From contig OY725495.1 in NCBI GenBank assembly GCA_963281255.1, forward strand, positions 3,658,001 to 3,722,000: DNA of 64,000 bases, in the 5' to 3' direction. The notes under the pieces are model-generated. The model was not told the DNA's origin. It did no database searches and saw only the letters and a program-made list of their open reading frames with translations. The DNA comes from Aphrocallistes beatrix. Lineage: Eukaryota > Porifera > Hexactinellida > Sceptrulophora > Aphrocallistidae. A program made the translations under genes and the position numbers. Of the stretch, positions 10,279 through 19,045 are shown piece after piece (the stretch's first letter is position 1; every line of letters starts with the position of its first letter).

Positions 10279-10413
10279 CGAATTTTTTGGTGGCACACAA
10301 ATCGTACTATGGCTAATATGAGATAATAATTCGACAAATTATTGTTAGGACCATGGCCCTACCAACCAACCCTACCGGAGCCTACGCCAATGGATGGTAT
10401 GTAGTTTGTGATA

Positions 10414-10568
10414 TACAGGTGACTCCGCTTAATCGGGACACTTTGGTCCCGGATATTTTGTCCCGATTAAGCAGAGTTCCCAAGTAACCGATTAAATTTA
10501 GTATTAGCTTCTATGTACGGGAATCATTTCGTTCCTGGAGACTTGTCCCAATTAAGCAGAGCTGACTA
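10414..10568. mobile_element. TA-flanked MITE (CCGCTTAATCGGGAC family)
   Basis: Begins TACAGGTGACTCCGCTTAAT and ends with the inverted motif ATTAAGCAGAGCTGACTA. Related copies lie at 27689-27832, 32612-32768 and 49070-49248. TA at the ends and this terminus suit a Tc1/mariner/pogo-type MITE. It lies directly upstream of MEIG1. Confidence 0.65.
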
Positions 10569-10626
10569 GTTTCCTTTACAAGTATTTCAATGTGATTATC
10601 TACGTTTCAAGGTTTAGAATAGCTCG

Positions 10627-10920
10627 ATGGCTTCTAAAACTCTTGACTTCCAACTCACAGGCACTGAAGTAAAACCGCCAGCGCCCAAACACGGAAAGAT
10701 ATGGACGAAAGAGATCGAAGACGCATATCGCCTCCAGCTAGCCGGCTTCAAAAATGAAAGCGATTACCTGGATATATCAAAAGAGCCGAAAACTGAACGT
10801 TGGCCGGAGAATGAAGGTGGGTTTATCAAGAAGATTAAACGGCAGGATGGTTCTTACTATTATTTCAATCGAGAGAGGGAGTGCATGGACAAAGACCTCG
10901 CCTCTGTTCAGATAGCATAG
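10627..10920 (+). CDS. MEIG1: Meiosis expressed gene 1 protein homolog (MEIG1)
   Basis: A 97-residue protein; vertebrate MEIG1 is 88 residues. The family core is evident from residue 24: KIWTKEIEDAYRLQLAG, then a conserved ERWPE with G-F-I-K-K, RQDGSYYYFNRERECMDK, with the aromatic cluster and the charged tail in the expected spacing. MEIG1 binds PACRG and helps deliver cargo for sperm axoneme assembly, so a role in flagellated cells is likely (family knowledge). The N-terminal 20 residues are unique here. The start ATG at 10627 is the first in frame. No intron is needed. A repeat block that is continuous near 1769 is split here, and the MEIG1 locus lies between its halves. Confidence 0.9.
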   Translation: MASKTLDFQLTGTEVKPPAPKHGKIWTKEIEDAYRLQLAGFKNESDYLDISKEPKTERWPENEGGFIKKIKRQDGSYYYFNRERECMDKDLASVQIA

Positions 10921-11500
10921 AACTGCCAATACAGTACTGGATCTGTCTATCTCTGTATCCTCCACTTATATGGATTATCTGATGTTAGTATTTACAATGC
11001 AGATTACATATCACTTGATTAAACTTCGCGAATAATTAATTCTAAATATTTAATAACACTAAAATTTTGAGATAAGTACATAAAGCCTGGATTAAGTGGA
11101 ATTAGATTATTTTTCCGGCATTAAATTTTGGTTAATTCTATTCATACAAGCATTTTTCAAGGATTTCTAACAAATTACGCCATAGAAAAGTATTTCGTTC
11201 AATTACCTCAAAATATGTGGAGTAGGATATAATGTGTAGACTAGAATATTATGTACTTGTTATTGATTATATTCAATACGACGAATTTGGACTAATCAAT
11301 GTTTTTAAATTTTGCCTAACTAAAATAATTAATATTTGTGTACAAGCTTATAATTCAATTAGTTATTCTTCCACTCCCGAGAACTACGTTGCAATCAACC
11401 ATTCTTGCTTTTAAATCACAAAATATTACTACTTCAACAGAAATGATGTATATTACAAAATATATTCGTATGCACCTATAATACAGTAGATTACTCGATC
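10921..11500. other. Intergenic stretch, no gene seen
   Basis: AT-rich, without recognisable repeat or gene. Positions 10939-10960 (CTGTCTATCTCTGTATCC) match 1775-1792, again linking this area with the left edge. It lies between the 3' ends of MEIG1 and the NHL gene and must hold both 3' UTRs. Confidence 0.5.
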
Positions 11501-13111
11501 CTAATAGATATTGATACAAAAATTACCTTCTGCAAATGCACACACTATCCTATTATCATTCGCCAGACAAATGCCTTGACAGTTCGACAATCTCTCTTTC
11601 GCGGATTGTTTCTTCCCGATCTCTTGGATCATCGTCCCATCACTCGAGTACACTTTCAGGGTTGATTCATAGAGAATGCTCAAGATAATCAAGCCTTCTT
11701 TGCTCACGCAAAAGTAATTGGGAATACTGCTGATTTCTTGTCCGAGAATGTCTGTGTTAATAATGGAGTCGAGGTGCTCTCCTTTCTTTGTGAAAGTATG
11801 TACGCATGAGGAAGCTTGTAAGTCTAGTACATACACAATACGCTCCATGGATACGTTGATATCTTGAGGTTTCTGTAAGACACCAAAGCCTATTGTCCTG
11901 TTCATCGTCATGTCATAGTTGAGGACGCATATTTGGTCATTATTCGTGTCCACTAAATAAATCTCATTGTTAGAGTCAATCATGATACTTTTAAGTGATT
12001 TTATCTTCCCAAACCGTTGCCCACGTTGGAAAATATGTGACCCTTCCACTTCAAAATCGCTTGTTCGGAAAGTGAAAATTCCATTTATTTTCTCATCAGT
12101 GACGTAGCATTTTCCGTAATGCACAGTGACACTTGATGGCCCTTCAAGTTGATCATTGCCAAATTCCGTGACGAATTTTCCTTTCAACGTAAAGACTAAA
12201 ACTTTGTGTTGATCTCTCGATACCACGTATATGGACTGCGTTATAGGCGCAAAGAATATTCCCCTAGGTTGCACCATCTGTCCTTTTTCAGTTCCTCTCC
12301 TACAGAAGGTTAGACTGGGCTTCTTTTTGCCTTCAAACGGAGTTGTAGGGTGTGTCTGCTTGGCAGGTGAGGCTGATGCTTTGAATGGATTCGAATCAAA
12401 CAGTGCGTGAAATGTGGGTTCTACCAGGTTTTGATCTGAAAATTCCCTGAAAGCATCTGGTTCTCTGGGAATTTCGTATTGAGACGTACTCCCTGATGAC
12501 TTTCTTCTCGGAGGAATCAGAGGTTTATTTTCAGGTACCTCTGCTGGTATAGTTACGTATGGATCTTGAGGCAACGCTTCGTAAGATATCTTAGGTCGGA
12601 ATGAAAGACGTTGTGGTTTGGGAGGGAGTGTGGGAGGTCTTTCAGGAATTTGTACTGGTTTATCATCCTGGCCAGTATGCATCACTTCATAATATATCCC
12701 CTCTTCACCATCTACCTTGATCTCTCCTAGGCCTTCAATCATTTCTATGACAGGTTTGATGTCGCACTGGAAATTGTGGTTTGGAATCGGGATTCTCTTC
12801 CTTAGCTCCTCCAGCTCCTCTGTAATGGTTTGAAGTTTGCCTTTTAGACGATGTGAAGCTTGATCGTCTTCAACGTCCATTACATCCAACTTCTCTTTCA
12901 TGCTTTCCAGTTCTCTAATATCTTTTAATCGTTTTTCCTTACTTTTAACGAATTTTATTTTGAAGTTGTTTAGTTCTGTTAACAAAAATTCTCTTCTTTC
13001 TGAGATACTTGATAACAAGGCCTCGAAACTTGTTCGAATCTCATTTTCAAGTTTCGAAAATATTTCTGAATAATTATCAAATTGATTTTGACTTAAAACA
13101 GCCATGTTCAT
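11501..13111 (-). CDS. Coiled-coil NHL-propeller protein, TRIM-like without RING/B-box (A)
   Basis: 536 residues in one exon. Residues about 10-108 form a coiled coil (ERREFLLTELNNFK, then LEELRKRIPIP), followed by FQCDI...IEGLGEI, which resembles the end of the TRIM coiled-coil module. RING and B-box are absent. Residues 140-220 are a linker with Y140/Y141 (YYEVM), Y177 (YEAL), Y185 (YVTI), Y212 (YEIP) and two SH3-ligand-like stretches (PPTLPPKPQR, 159-168; PLIPPRRK, 197-204). Residues about 268-536 are NHL-type beta-propeller repeats (QPRGIFF, IYVVSRDQHKVLVF, KPQDINV). The layout suggests a cytosolic scaffold rather than a ubiquitin ligase; that is inference. It is transcribed divergently from the neighbouring NHL gene. 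Confidence 0.85.
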   Translation of the reverse strand: MNMAVLSQNQFDNYSEIFSKLENEIRTSFEALLSSISERREFLLTELNNFKIKFVKSKEKRLKDIRELESMKEKLDVMDVEDDQASHRLKGKLQTITEELEELRKRIPIPNHNFQCDIKPVIEMIEGLGEIKVDGEEGIYYEVMHTGQDDKPVQIPERPPTLPPKPQRLSFRPKISYEALPQDPYVTIPAEVPENKPLIPPRRKSSGSTSQYEIPREPDAFREFSDQNLVEPTFHALFDSNPFKASASPAKQTHPTTPFEGKKKPSLTFCRRGTEKGQMVQPRGIFFAPITQSIYVVSRDQHKVLVFTLKGKFVTEFGNDQLEGPSSVTVHYGKCYVTDEKINGIFTFRTSDFEVEGSHIFQRGQRFGKIKSLKSIMIDSNNEIYLVDTNNDQICVLNYDMTMNRTIGFGVLQKPQDINVSMERIVYVLDLQASSCVHTFTKKGEHLDSIINTDILGQEISSIPNYFCVSKEGLIILSILYESTLKVYSSDGTMIQEIGKKQSAKERLSNCQGICLANDNRIVCAFAEGNFCINIY

Positions 13112-13251
13112 TATCTCTATATTAAATTACACCTTTATATCTATCCTTGAATACATACTTGCTTTTCATGTAAAAAGGCAGATAATTTATGGTAACTTTA
13201 TCTAGACTAGGCATAATGCATGTTTGAATTTAGGATTCATTGTTGAATGAA
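13112..13251. promoter_or_regulatory. Shared promoter region of divergent NHL genes
   Basis: Only 140 bases separate the two start codons, so both promoters must overlap or lie in the genes. On the minus strand ATATAAAG is present at about 13133-13140, some 25 bases before the A-gene ATG. Nothing else is decisive. Confidence 0.5.
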
Positions 13252-14574
13252 ATGGCGTCAAAATTTCTTTCTCCTCCAGAGAAATGCGATGAGACATTCC
13301 GTAAACTCGAGTCTACAATCTTTTCAGTTTTTAAGGAATTGATAGAAGATTTAGAGAAGCGAAGGGATGAACTCTTGGCGGAATTACTTCAACTCAAAAC
13401 GAACCTGGATATTTATATAACTCGTTCGCTAAAAAACATTCAGGAGTTAGAATCTGTTAAAAAGGGGATTGAATCGTTGGTAGTAGAAAGAAACGAAACA
13501 AATGCTGTAATCCAGGCCAGCCTTAACCCAATAATCAGCAAAATAAAAGAACTTGAGGAACAGATTCCATTGCCTAGTTTTACATTTGAGTGTGACATCA
13601 GCCCTCTTAAAGCTCAAATCGTTACTTTAGGTAAAATACAAAATGTTGAAACTTATGAAAAAATTGATCCCCACTATGAAATGGCTCCCTTGATCGAAGA
13701 CGTACCTCCTCCATTGCCGCCTCCAAGGTCAAGGTCTAGTATTAAATCTCAAAGTAAACTGAATTCGCCTACCCCAACCATTGACAAAAAATTACACTTG
13801 ACCGCTGTTTCTTGCTACGGAGACAAAAGCAATATTAGCAACCCAAAGGCAATATGCTATGACGAGTTCAACCGGAACATCTACGTTATATCCTATGACA
13901 ACCCAAGAATATTTGTCTTCTCCTCCAAAGGGAACCTAGTCACCAAATTTGGTAAGAAAGAACTTCAAGGACCAGTTGGTATTTGTGTGTCTGAAAATAC
14001 TTGTTTTGTTACTGATCAAAAGCTGAATGCGATATTCAAATACAAAACCAAAGACTTCCAACTGATAAAGAAGAGGATATTTACAAAGGGACCTGGTAAC
14101 AATCAGTTTGGATTGTTCCTAGGCATTGCTGTAGACCAATTTAACCAAATCCACTTAGTTGATAACGAGAATAATCGCATCAGTGTATACAACGGTGATC
14201 TCACCCTACACAGGATGTATGGACAAGACTACCTCCACCGTCCTAAAGATATCTGTATTTCTCAACTCATCTATGTCCTCGATTCAAGCTATCCTCACTG
14301 TCTGCACGGGATATCTTGGGATGGTAACAAGATCCTCTCTATAATAAGCCACGATGAGATCGACACTCCATTCTACTTCTGCCTCGATCCCGTTGGGGAC
14401 TTTGTCATTAGCGGGGTATTTGAGCCGGATTTGAAGATTTTCTCGGATTTAGGGACATATTTGTATTCAGCAGAAGTGAATGCACAGAAACCTCGAGGTC
14501 TATGCTTGTTAGAAGACACAGTAGCGTGTGCGTATGCGGAGGGAACGTACGTTGTGTACAATATTAAACTTTAA
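13252..14574 (+). CDS. Coiled-coil NHL-propeller protein, TRIM-like without RING/B-box (B)
   Basis: 440 residues, starting at the ATG at 13252 (MASKFLSPPE); an in-frame extension upstream has no ATG. Residues about 10-107 are a coiled coil (LEKRRDELLAEL, LEEQIPLP) followed by FECDISPL...LGKI, the same junction as in gene A. The linker has Y135 (YEKI), Y142 (YEMA) and the SH3-ligand-like PPPLPPPRSR (152-161). Residues about 180-440 carry NHL repeats (NPKAICYDEFNRNIYV, GPVGICVSENTCFVTD, HRPKDICISQLIYVLD). It is most similar to the partial gene at the right edge of the window. No RING, B-box or catalytic motif is present. Confidence 0.85.
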   Translation: MASKFLSPPEKCDETFRKLESTIFSVFKELIEDLEKRRDELLAELLQLKTNLDIYITRSLKNIQELESVKKGIESLVVERNETNAVIQASLNPIISKIKELEEQIPLPSFTFECDISPLKAQIVTLGKIQNVETYEKIDPHYEMAPLIEDVPPPLPPPRSRSSIKSQSKLNSPTPTIDKKLHLTAVSCYGDKSNISNPKAICYDEFNRNIYVISYDNPRIFVFSSKGNLVTKFGKKELQGPVGICVSENTCFVTDQKLNAIFKYKTKDFQLIKKRIFTKGPGNNQFGLFLGIAVDQFNQIHLVDNENNRISVYNGDLTLHRMYGQDYLHRPKDICISQLIYVLDSSYPHCLHGISWDGNKILSIISHDEIDTPFYFCLDPVGDFVISGVFEPDLKIFSDLGTYLYSAEVNAQKPRGLCLLEDTVACAYAEGTYVVYNIKL

Positions 14575-15361
14575 AGACAACCAAATTGTTAGTAGAATGT
14601 TTTGTTTAAGGACTTTGTTTTGTTTTTATTGGCTCCTTGAAATTTCTTTTTTTTTTTCTCCATTGCTGCATATATATCTCTATATTTTTTCATTTGTATA
14701 TATACACCTTTATAGCTATTATTTATATTTGTTTACAGTACATTATGATTCTTAATAGTGTTTAATAGCAGTATTCTATAACTATATGTGTTTCAAAATT
14801 GTTTATTTCACATAGCTGGTATTCTAGTTTTCTAAATTATTACTGTCAATCCAAATTAAGTCTTTAATATCTGCGATTTTTTGCGACAAAATCACACTAA
14901 GCGATTATAGAAAAGCAACTTTTACTTCACCCTTAATCCCGTTCGGATTTTAATGTCCCAACCGTTGAGATCTAATTGCTTCAATCACCTCTCATAATGG
15001 ATCTACAGAGTCGGGTTGCTACTCGCTCTGTTATAATATGGAAGGTACAATGCTTCTAATGCAGAGGACTGACTCTACTTGTGTACTGTCTCTTGAATTA
15101 GAATACATTCATAATTCCAGCATTTACACGTATAGAAATCTAGATTAATTAAATCATATTTACATTAGTTGTTTGAGACAATTGAATCCTTAAATTCGAT
15201 GCAAACATTGTTCTCTCATCGCCGCGTGTGTTAGTCCATTCACTTTGTCGGTATCAAACACTGAAGTAACCCTTTTAGATATTATAAATGAAATTTCCAT
15301 TAGAGTCAATTATCACATATTTTAAATATCTACACACATTTAAAATCTCATTTCAGCAAGG
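14575..15361. other. Intergenic stretch, no gene seen
   Basis: T-rich tract at 14645-14660, then plain AT-rich sequence. The bases before the peroxiredoxin ATG read CTCATTTCAG|CAAGG, a good 3' splice site, so a 5'-UTR exon probably lies somewhere here. Confidence 0.4.
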
Positions 15362-15976
15362 ATGGATTCTGTAAAATTCCCGAAAGCATTCGTTGGCAAG
15401 GAAGCTCCAGATTTCGCTGGAACAGCAGTGGTGAAAGGGCACTTCAAGAAGATTAAGCTACAGGACTACAAAGGCCGGTATCTTGTACTCTTCTTCTACC
15501 CTTTGGATTTCACTTTCGTTTGTCCGACAGAAATAATCGCATTCAGTGACCGAATAGAGCAATTTTACGCGGTTAATTGTGACGTAGTGGCTTGTTCAGT
15601 CGATTCTGAATTCAGCCATTTGGCGTGGACCAAAACGCCGAGAGATAAAGGGGGTCTCGGACCGATGAACATTCCAATCCTCTCCGACTTGACTAAATCC
15701 ATATCTCAGGCGTACGGGGTCCTGACAGACGAAGGAATGGCACTGCGAGGACTGTTCATTATCGACGGTAAAGGCATTCTAAGGCAGATCACCATTAACG
15801 ATATGCCGATAGGGAGATCCGTTGATGAGGTGATGAGACTGGTCAAGGCGCTGCAATTTACTGATAAGTTCGGAGAGGTTTGCCCGGCAAATTGGGAGCC
15901 AGGGTCTGAGACGATCGTGCCTGACCCTACCAAGAGTCAGAAGTTCTTCAATAAGATCAGTAAATCTCAAAAATAA
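15362..15976 (+). CDS. Typical 2-Cys peroxiredoxin (Prx1/2-type)
   Basis: 204 residues, full length for the family. It has the peroxidatic Cys54 in FTFVCPTE, the resolving Cys174 in GEVCPANW, the conserved R129 region and the GGLG motif (97-100) that makes eukaryotic Prx sensitive to hyperoxidation. It reduces H2O2 and alkyl hydroperoxides, with thioredoxin as the usual reductant, as an obligate dimer. No signal or mitochondrial targeting peptide is seen, so it is probably cytosolic. The C-terminal YF motif is FF here (F195-F196), a conservative change. The ATG at 15362 follows a strong splice acceptor, implying an untranslated first exon. Additional cysteines are C73 and C78. Confidence 0.95.
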   Translation: MDSVKFPKAFVGKEAPDFAGTAVVKGHFKKIKLQDYKGRYLVLFFYPLDFTFVCPTEIIAFSDRIEQFYAVNCDVVACSVDSEFSHLAWTKTPRDKGGLGPMNIPILSDLTKSISQAYGVLTDEGMALRGLFIIDGKGILRQITINDMPIGRSVDEVMRLVKALQFTDKFGEVCPANWEPGSETIVPDPTKSQKFFNKISKSQK

Positions 15977-16074
15977 AACTCTATTGTTAACTGTTGCTGC
16001 TGTTTCCTTTTTCACTTTTGTAATTTAGTTTTAGTTCACAATTATAAATTACTTTAAATGGTGCACTTATGCAT

Positions 16075-16193
16075 GCTTAAAACCCCAGGATGGCTTGGGT
16101 TTTTTCTATTTATAGTAAATACCCCGAATTTTTATGGCTTCCCCACACAAAATGGCTTAAACCGGAAATGACGCGACACATTCCAGGGGCAAC
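16075..16193 (+). repeat. Short dispersed repeat (AAAACCC family), copy 2
   Basis: Shares TATTTATAGTAAA, ATGGCTTCCCC and AAACCGGAAATGACG blocks with 30568-30705 and, inverted, with 1808-1960. The GACGCGACACA part also recalls the motif at 1-20. Confidence 0.5.
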
Positions 16194-16419
16194 GGAGTTA
16201 ATTAAAATATTTTTTTAATTAAGCATGCACATTTTATTTTATTTCAGGATGAATACACAATATCAGAGTGGTTCTTTCACGAATTATTCAGTCAGTGTAC
16301 AATTTGGACCAAACAAACTAAATATTTCAGCTTTTTGGGGTGTCTGGTGGCATTGTCAATGGGTCCGTCTACTTCGATATCACTGATTCATTACGGATGT
16401 AATGTTCTGGCAATTAAAT

Positions 16420-16631
16420 GGACATACATAATTTATGGAATGGAACGGAACCATTCCGGGAAATCAGAGTACCTAATTTACGGAACTTGACGAAACGGTT
16501 CCGGAATTTTAAATTATAAAGGCCTAATTACGGAACACTCCGTAAATTAGGCATTTACAATATCCGGAATAAAATATTCCGTAAAATAGGTATTTAAAAT
16601 TCCGGAACCGTTCCGTAAATTAGGTATGTCC
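16420..16631. mobile_element. MITE with long imperfect inverted ends and 9-bp TSD
   Basis: Left end GGACATACATAATTTATGG; right end, inverted, GGACATACCTAATTTACGG. Flanked by the exact 9-bp CAATTAAAT at 16411-16419 and 16632-16640. The interior is made of repeated direct and inverted CCTAATTTACGGAAC words, so the element can fold in several ways. The 9-bp duplication suggests a Mutator-like parent. Confidence 0.85.
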
Positions 16632-16903
16632 CAATTAAATGGTGTTTTTTGAAAACGATTTATTTTGTGGCTCCTATCTTTTGTGCCAAAATAATGACAT
16701 TTCAGGTTTTTTACCAAAATAGCACCATTTATTGCCAAAATTATAGCACATCCGTACAGGTTGAAGTAGTCTCTCTCTTTAGTTCCTCTTTTTACGTAAG
16801 CAGTTCTAAATTGAGATTAAATGCTCCAATAAATCCCTTTAGATTAATCAATTAAACTCGACTCAGCTAATAATTCCTATCAATAAATTAAATGATCTAA
16901 GTA

Positions 16904-18514
16904 ATGGCTAACTGGAATAAAATCTACCACAATGTCTACCAGGTTCACGACATGGAGCCCGCACGCGAGCGCCCGCGCATATTTTCCTTTTTCCCGCGGT
17001 CACGCGACTCCAGTCCCTCCCAGCGGCGCTCTCGCACGCCACATCGATCCCCGAGCAGCGTCTCAAACGGATGCGAGTTGGTCGAGACGAGATGTAGCAC
17101 TCCTCGCTTCTCAAACGATTCCTTGGCCGATCTGAAGGATACCAGCACGGATTTCAGTCCCTACAGTTCCAATTTCTCTCTGCCACCGGCGGCCACTCTC
17201 GGGAATCTCATCAAGGACAGTCATAGCCGCGTTTCCGGTGTGCAGCAGCAAATAACGCGGCTGGAACAGCAAGAAGTGAGGTGTCGAGATTTGGAGAGTA
17301 CGCTCTCTCAGCAAATCACCGCGCAATACGACACCTATATACAGCTGATAGTGGAGAGGAAGGAGCTGGCTTTGCGTCGTGTCCAGACCGTATACGCCCC
17401 CGTATTCGAGCAGATTTCAGGGTACTTAGGCCGTCTGAGAGATCTCTCACAGAGGCTTGAACGCTCCATCGGAGAAGCTACGCAGAGACGGAACATAGAC
17501 ATTCAAGTTGATTCCAGTTCCTATGAGTTACTCGATGTCAAAGGCGACCCGCTCACTCTCAAACTTGAAGAAATCCGCGAAAAGTTCTCCAACCTCCTCG
17601 AAGAAACTTCAAGCGACATGTTCGTTGCAATCCCTGAGGTAAGATTCAACATTGACAAAGACATCGCATTCCAGCTCAACTGTCTCGGACACGTGATAGT
17701 CGACGTGAACACCCCTCCAACGGACGACCCGCTGAAAGTGGACATGGGCATACAGTCCCCCTATGGGCTGGACATAGGAGCAGACGGGAAACTGAACGTA
17801 CTGGACTGGGAGACTAACACACTCTATCTGCTAGATCTTAACAACCCACAAAATGCCCACAAATGCTCGCTTGGACGTTCACTCCCGCGTAAGTCAGTCC
17901 ACAGCCTCATCGTATCTAGTACTGGGTACTACGTATCGTTTCCGAACAAAAACGCCGTCCGTCACGTAACTCTAGACTTGAAATGCAGCACTGAAGTTAG
18001 CGCGATCGATTGGTACGTCTTCTCACGTCCGCATGGTCTGGCACTGACAGAGAAGAGCAATGTCGTCATAGCAGATACTAATAGCAACCGAGTGTTGATA
18101 TGTACGCCTAGCCTTGACAAGGTGCTGTGTCAGATAAAGAGCAGCGAACAGGTGGAGGGACAGCTGTTACACCCGAGGGAGATAGCTGTCACACCCCGGC
18201 AAGATATCGTCGTGCTACACGAGGGCTACCCTTGCATATACATGTACTCACACAGCGGCGAGTTGAAGTACAAGTTTGGGAGTATAGGGTGTATGGCGAA
18301 AGAGTTAGATCGACCGCAAAGTGTATCTGTCTCAAGTGATGGAGACATATTCATCGGGAATGTTGGGTTTATCGGAGTGTACAGTTCTGATATGGTTTCG
18401 ATGCGGCGGGTTAAAAGAGAGGGAGTAGTGCAGCGAATTGCGGTTACAGGGGACAGAAGGGTGGTGTACAGGGGTAGTAGCAAGGATGGGATCATTATAG
18501 AGGCATTCAAATAG
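16904..18514 (+). CDS. NHL-propeller protein with basic Ser-rich N-terminus and coiled coil (C)
   Basis: 536 residues, single exon. Residues 22-60 are Arg/Ser/Pro-rich (SRDSSPSQRRSRTPHRSPSS), a likely phosphorylation region. Residues about 105-200 are helical/coiled coil (QQQITRLEQQEVRCRDLEST, ERKELALRRVQ). YELLD is at 207-211. Residues about 280-530 hold NHL repeats (SPYGLDIGADGKLNVLDWE, RPHGLALTEKSNVVIADTN, HPREIAVTPRQDIVVLHE, RPQSVSVSSDGDIFIGNVG). There is no RING or B-box. It is more diverged from genes A and B than they are from each other. Its first half and codon third positions are visibly more GC-rich than the surroundings. The start ATG at 16904 follows CTAAGTA. Function unknown; likely a scaffold. 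Confidence 0.85.
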   Translation: MANWNKIYHNVYQVHDMEPARERPRIFSFFPRSRDSSPSQRRSRTPHRSPSSVSNGCELVETRCSTPRFSNDSLADLKDTSTDFSPYSSNFSLPPAATLGNLIKDSHSRVSGVQQQITRLEQQEVRCRDLESTLSQQITAQYDTYIQLIVERKELALRRVQTVYAPVFEQISGYLGRLRDLSQRLERSIGEATQRRNIDIQVDSSSYELLDVKGDPLTLKLEEIREKFSNLLEETSSDMFVAIPEVRFNIDKDIAFQLNCLGHVIVDVNTPPTDDPLKVDMGIQSPYGLDIGADGKLNVLDWETNTLYLLDLNNPQNAHKCSLGRSLPRKSVHSLIVSSTGYYVSFPNKNAVRHVTLDLKCSTEVSAIDWYVFSRPHGLALTEKSNVVIADTNSNRVLICTPSLDKVLCQIKSSEQVEGQLLHPREIAVTPRQDIVVLHEGYPCIYMYSHSGELKYKFGSIGCMAKELDRPQSVSVSSDGDIFIGNVGFIGVYSSDMVSMRRVKREGVVQRIAVTGDRRVVYRGSSKDGIIIEAFK

Positions 18515-19045
18515 TCTACTATCAACATTCTATCTTCATTTATTTTTCATTTTAGTCAACCGTGAACCTTACTCATACTTTTTAGCTCTTTTATCCAACT
18601 ATTATATCTATTTGCATTTACCATTTTTATTCTATTAAATCATCATCCACACTTAAATTATTTTATAAATTATCTGAATTCGGGGAAGGATTAATCATGG
18701 AAATGTCAGTCGATAGATCCCCTTAAATCGGTGTCAAATACGGTCGAGACCTTTTTTTCTTATTTATCGTTTTTTCTCACTTTCAGAATATTTATTGTAT
18801 AAAAAATTCCAAGTCTATGTATATTGATTTTTCCATTTTTTTTTACTATCGTTTTTTCTTGATGTTTGAACCTGGAAAGAAATAGTTAGTAAAAACCGAT
18901 TTCGACTGTATGTGTAAATTGATTTGACTCGGATAGACAGACTAATGAAGAAGGTAGCACATAGTATTTTAATAAATCTAACAATATAAATTTGAAGAAT
19001 AATACTACAAGCGAAACGATAATTATATTCTCATCTCCAGTGATG
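18515..19045. other. Intergenic stretch between convergent genes
   Basis: AT-rich 3' flank shared by the NHL gene and the end of VPS53. Several T-runs are present, but no gene or repeat is recognised. Confidence 0.5.

Larger units (their letters stand above)
15977..16903. other. Intergenic stretch with two MITEs
   Basis: Holds the AAAACCC-family repeat at 16075-16193 and the 9-bp-TSD MITE at 16420-16631. No gene is seen. Confidence 0.5.
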
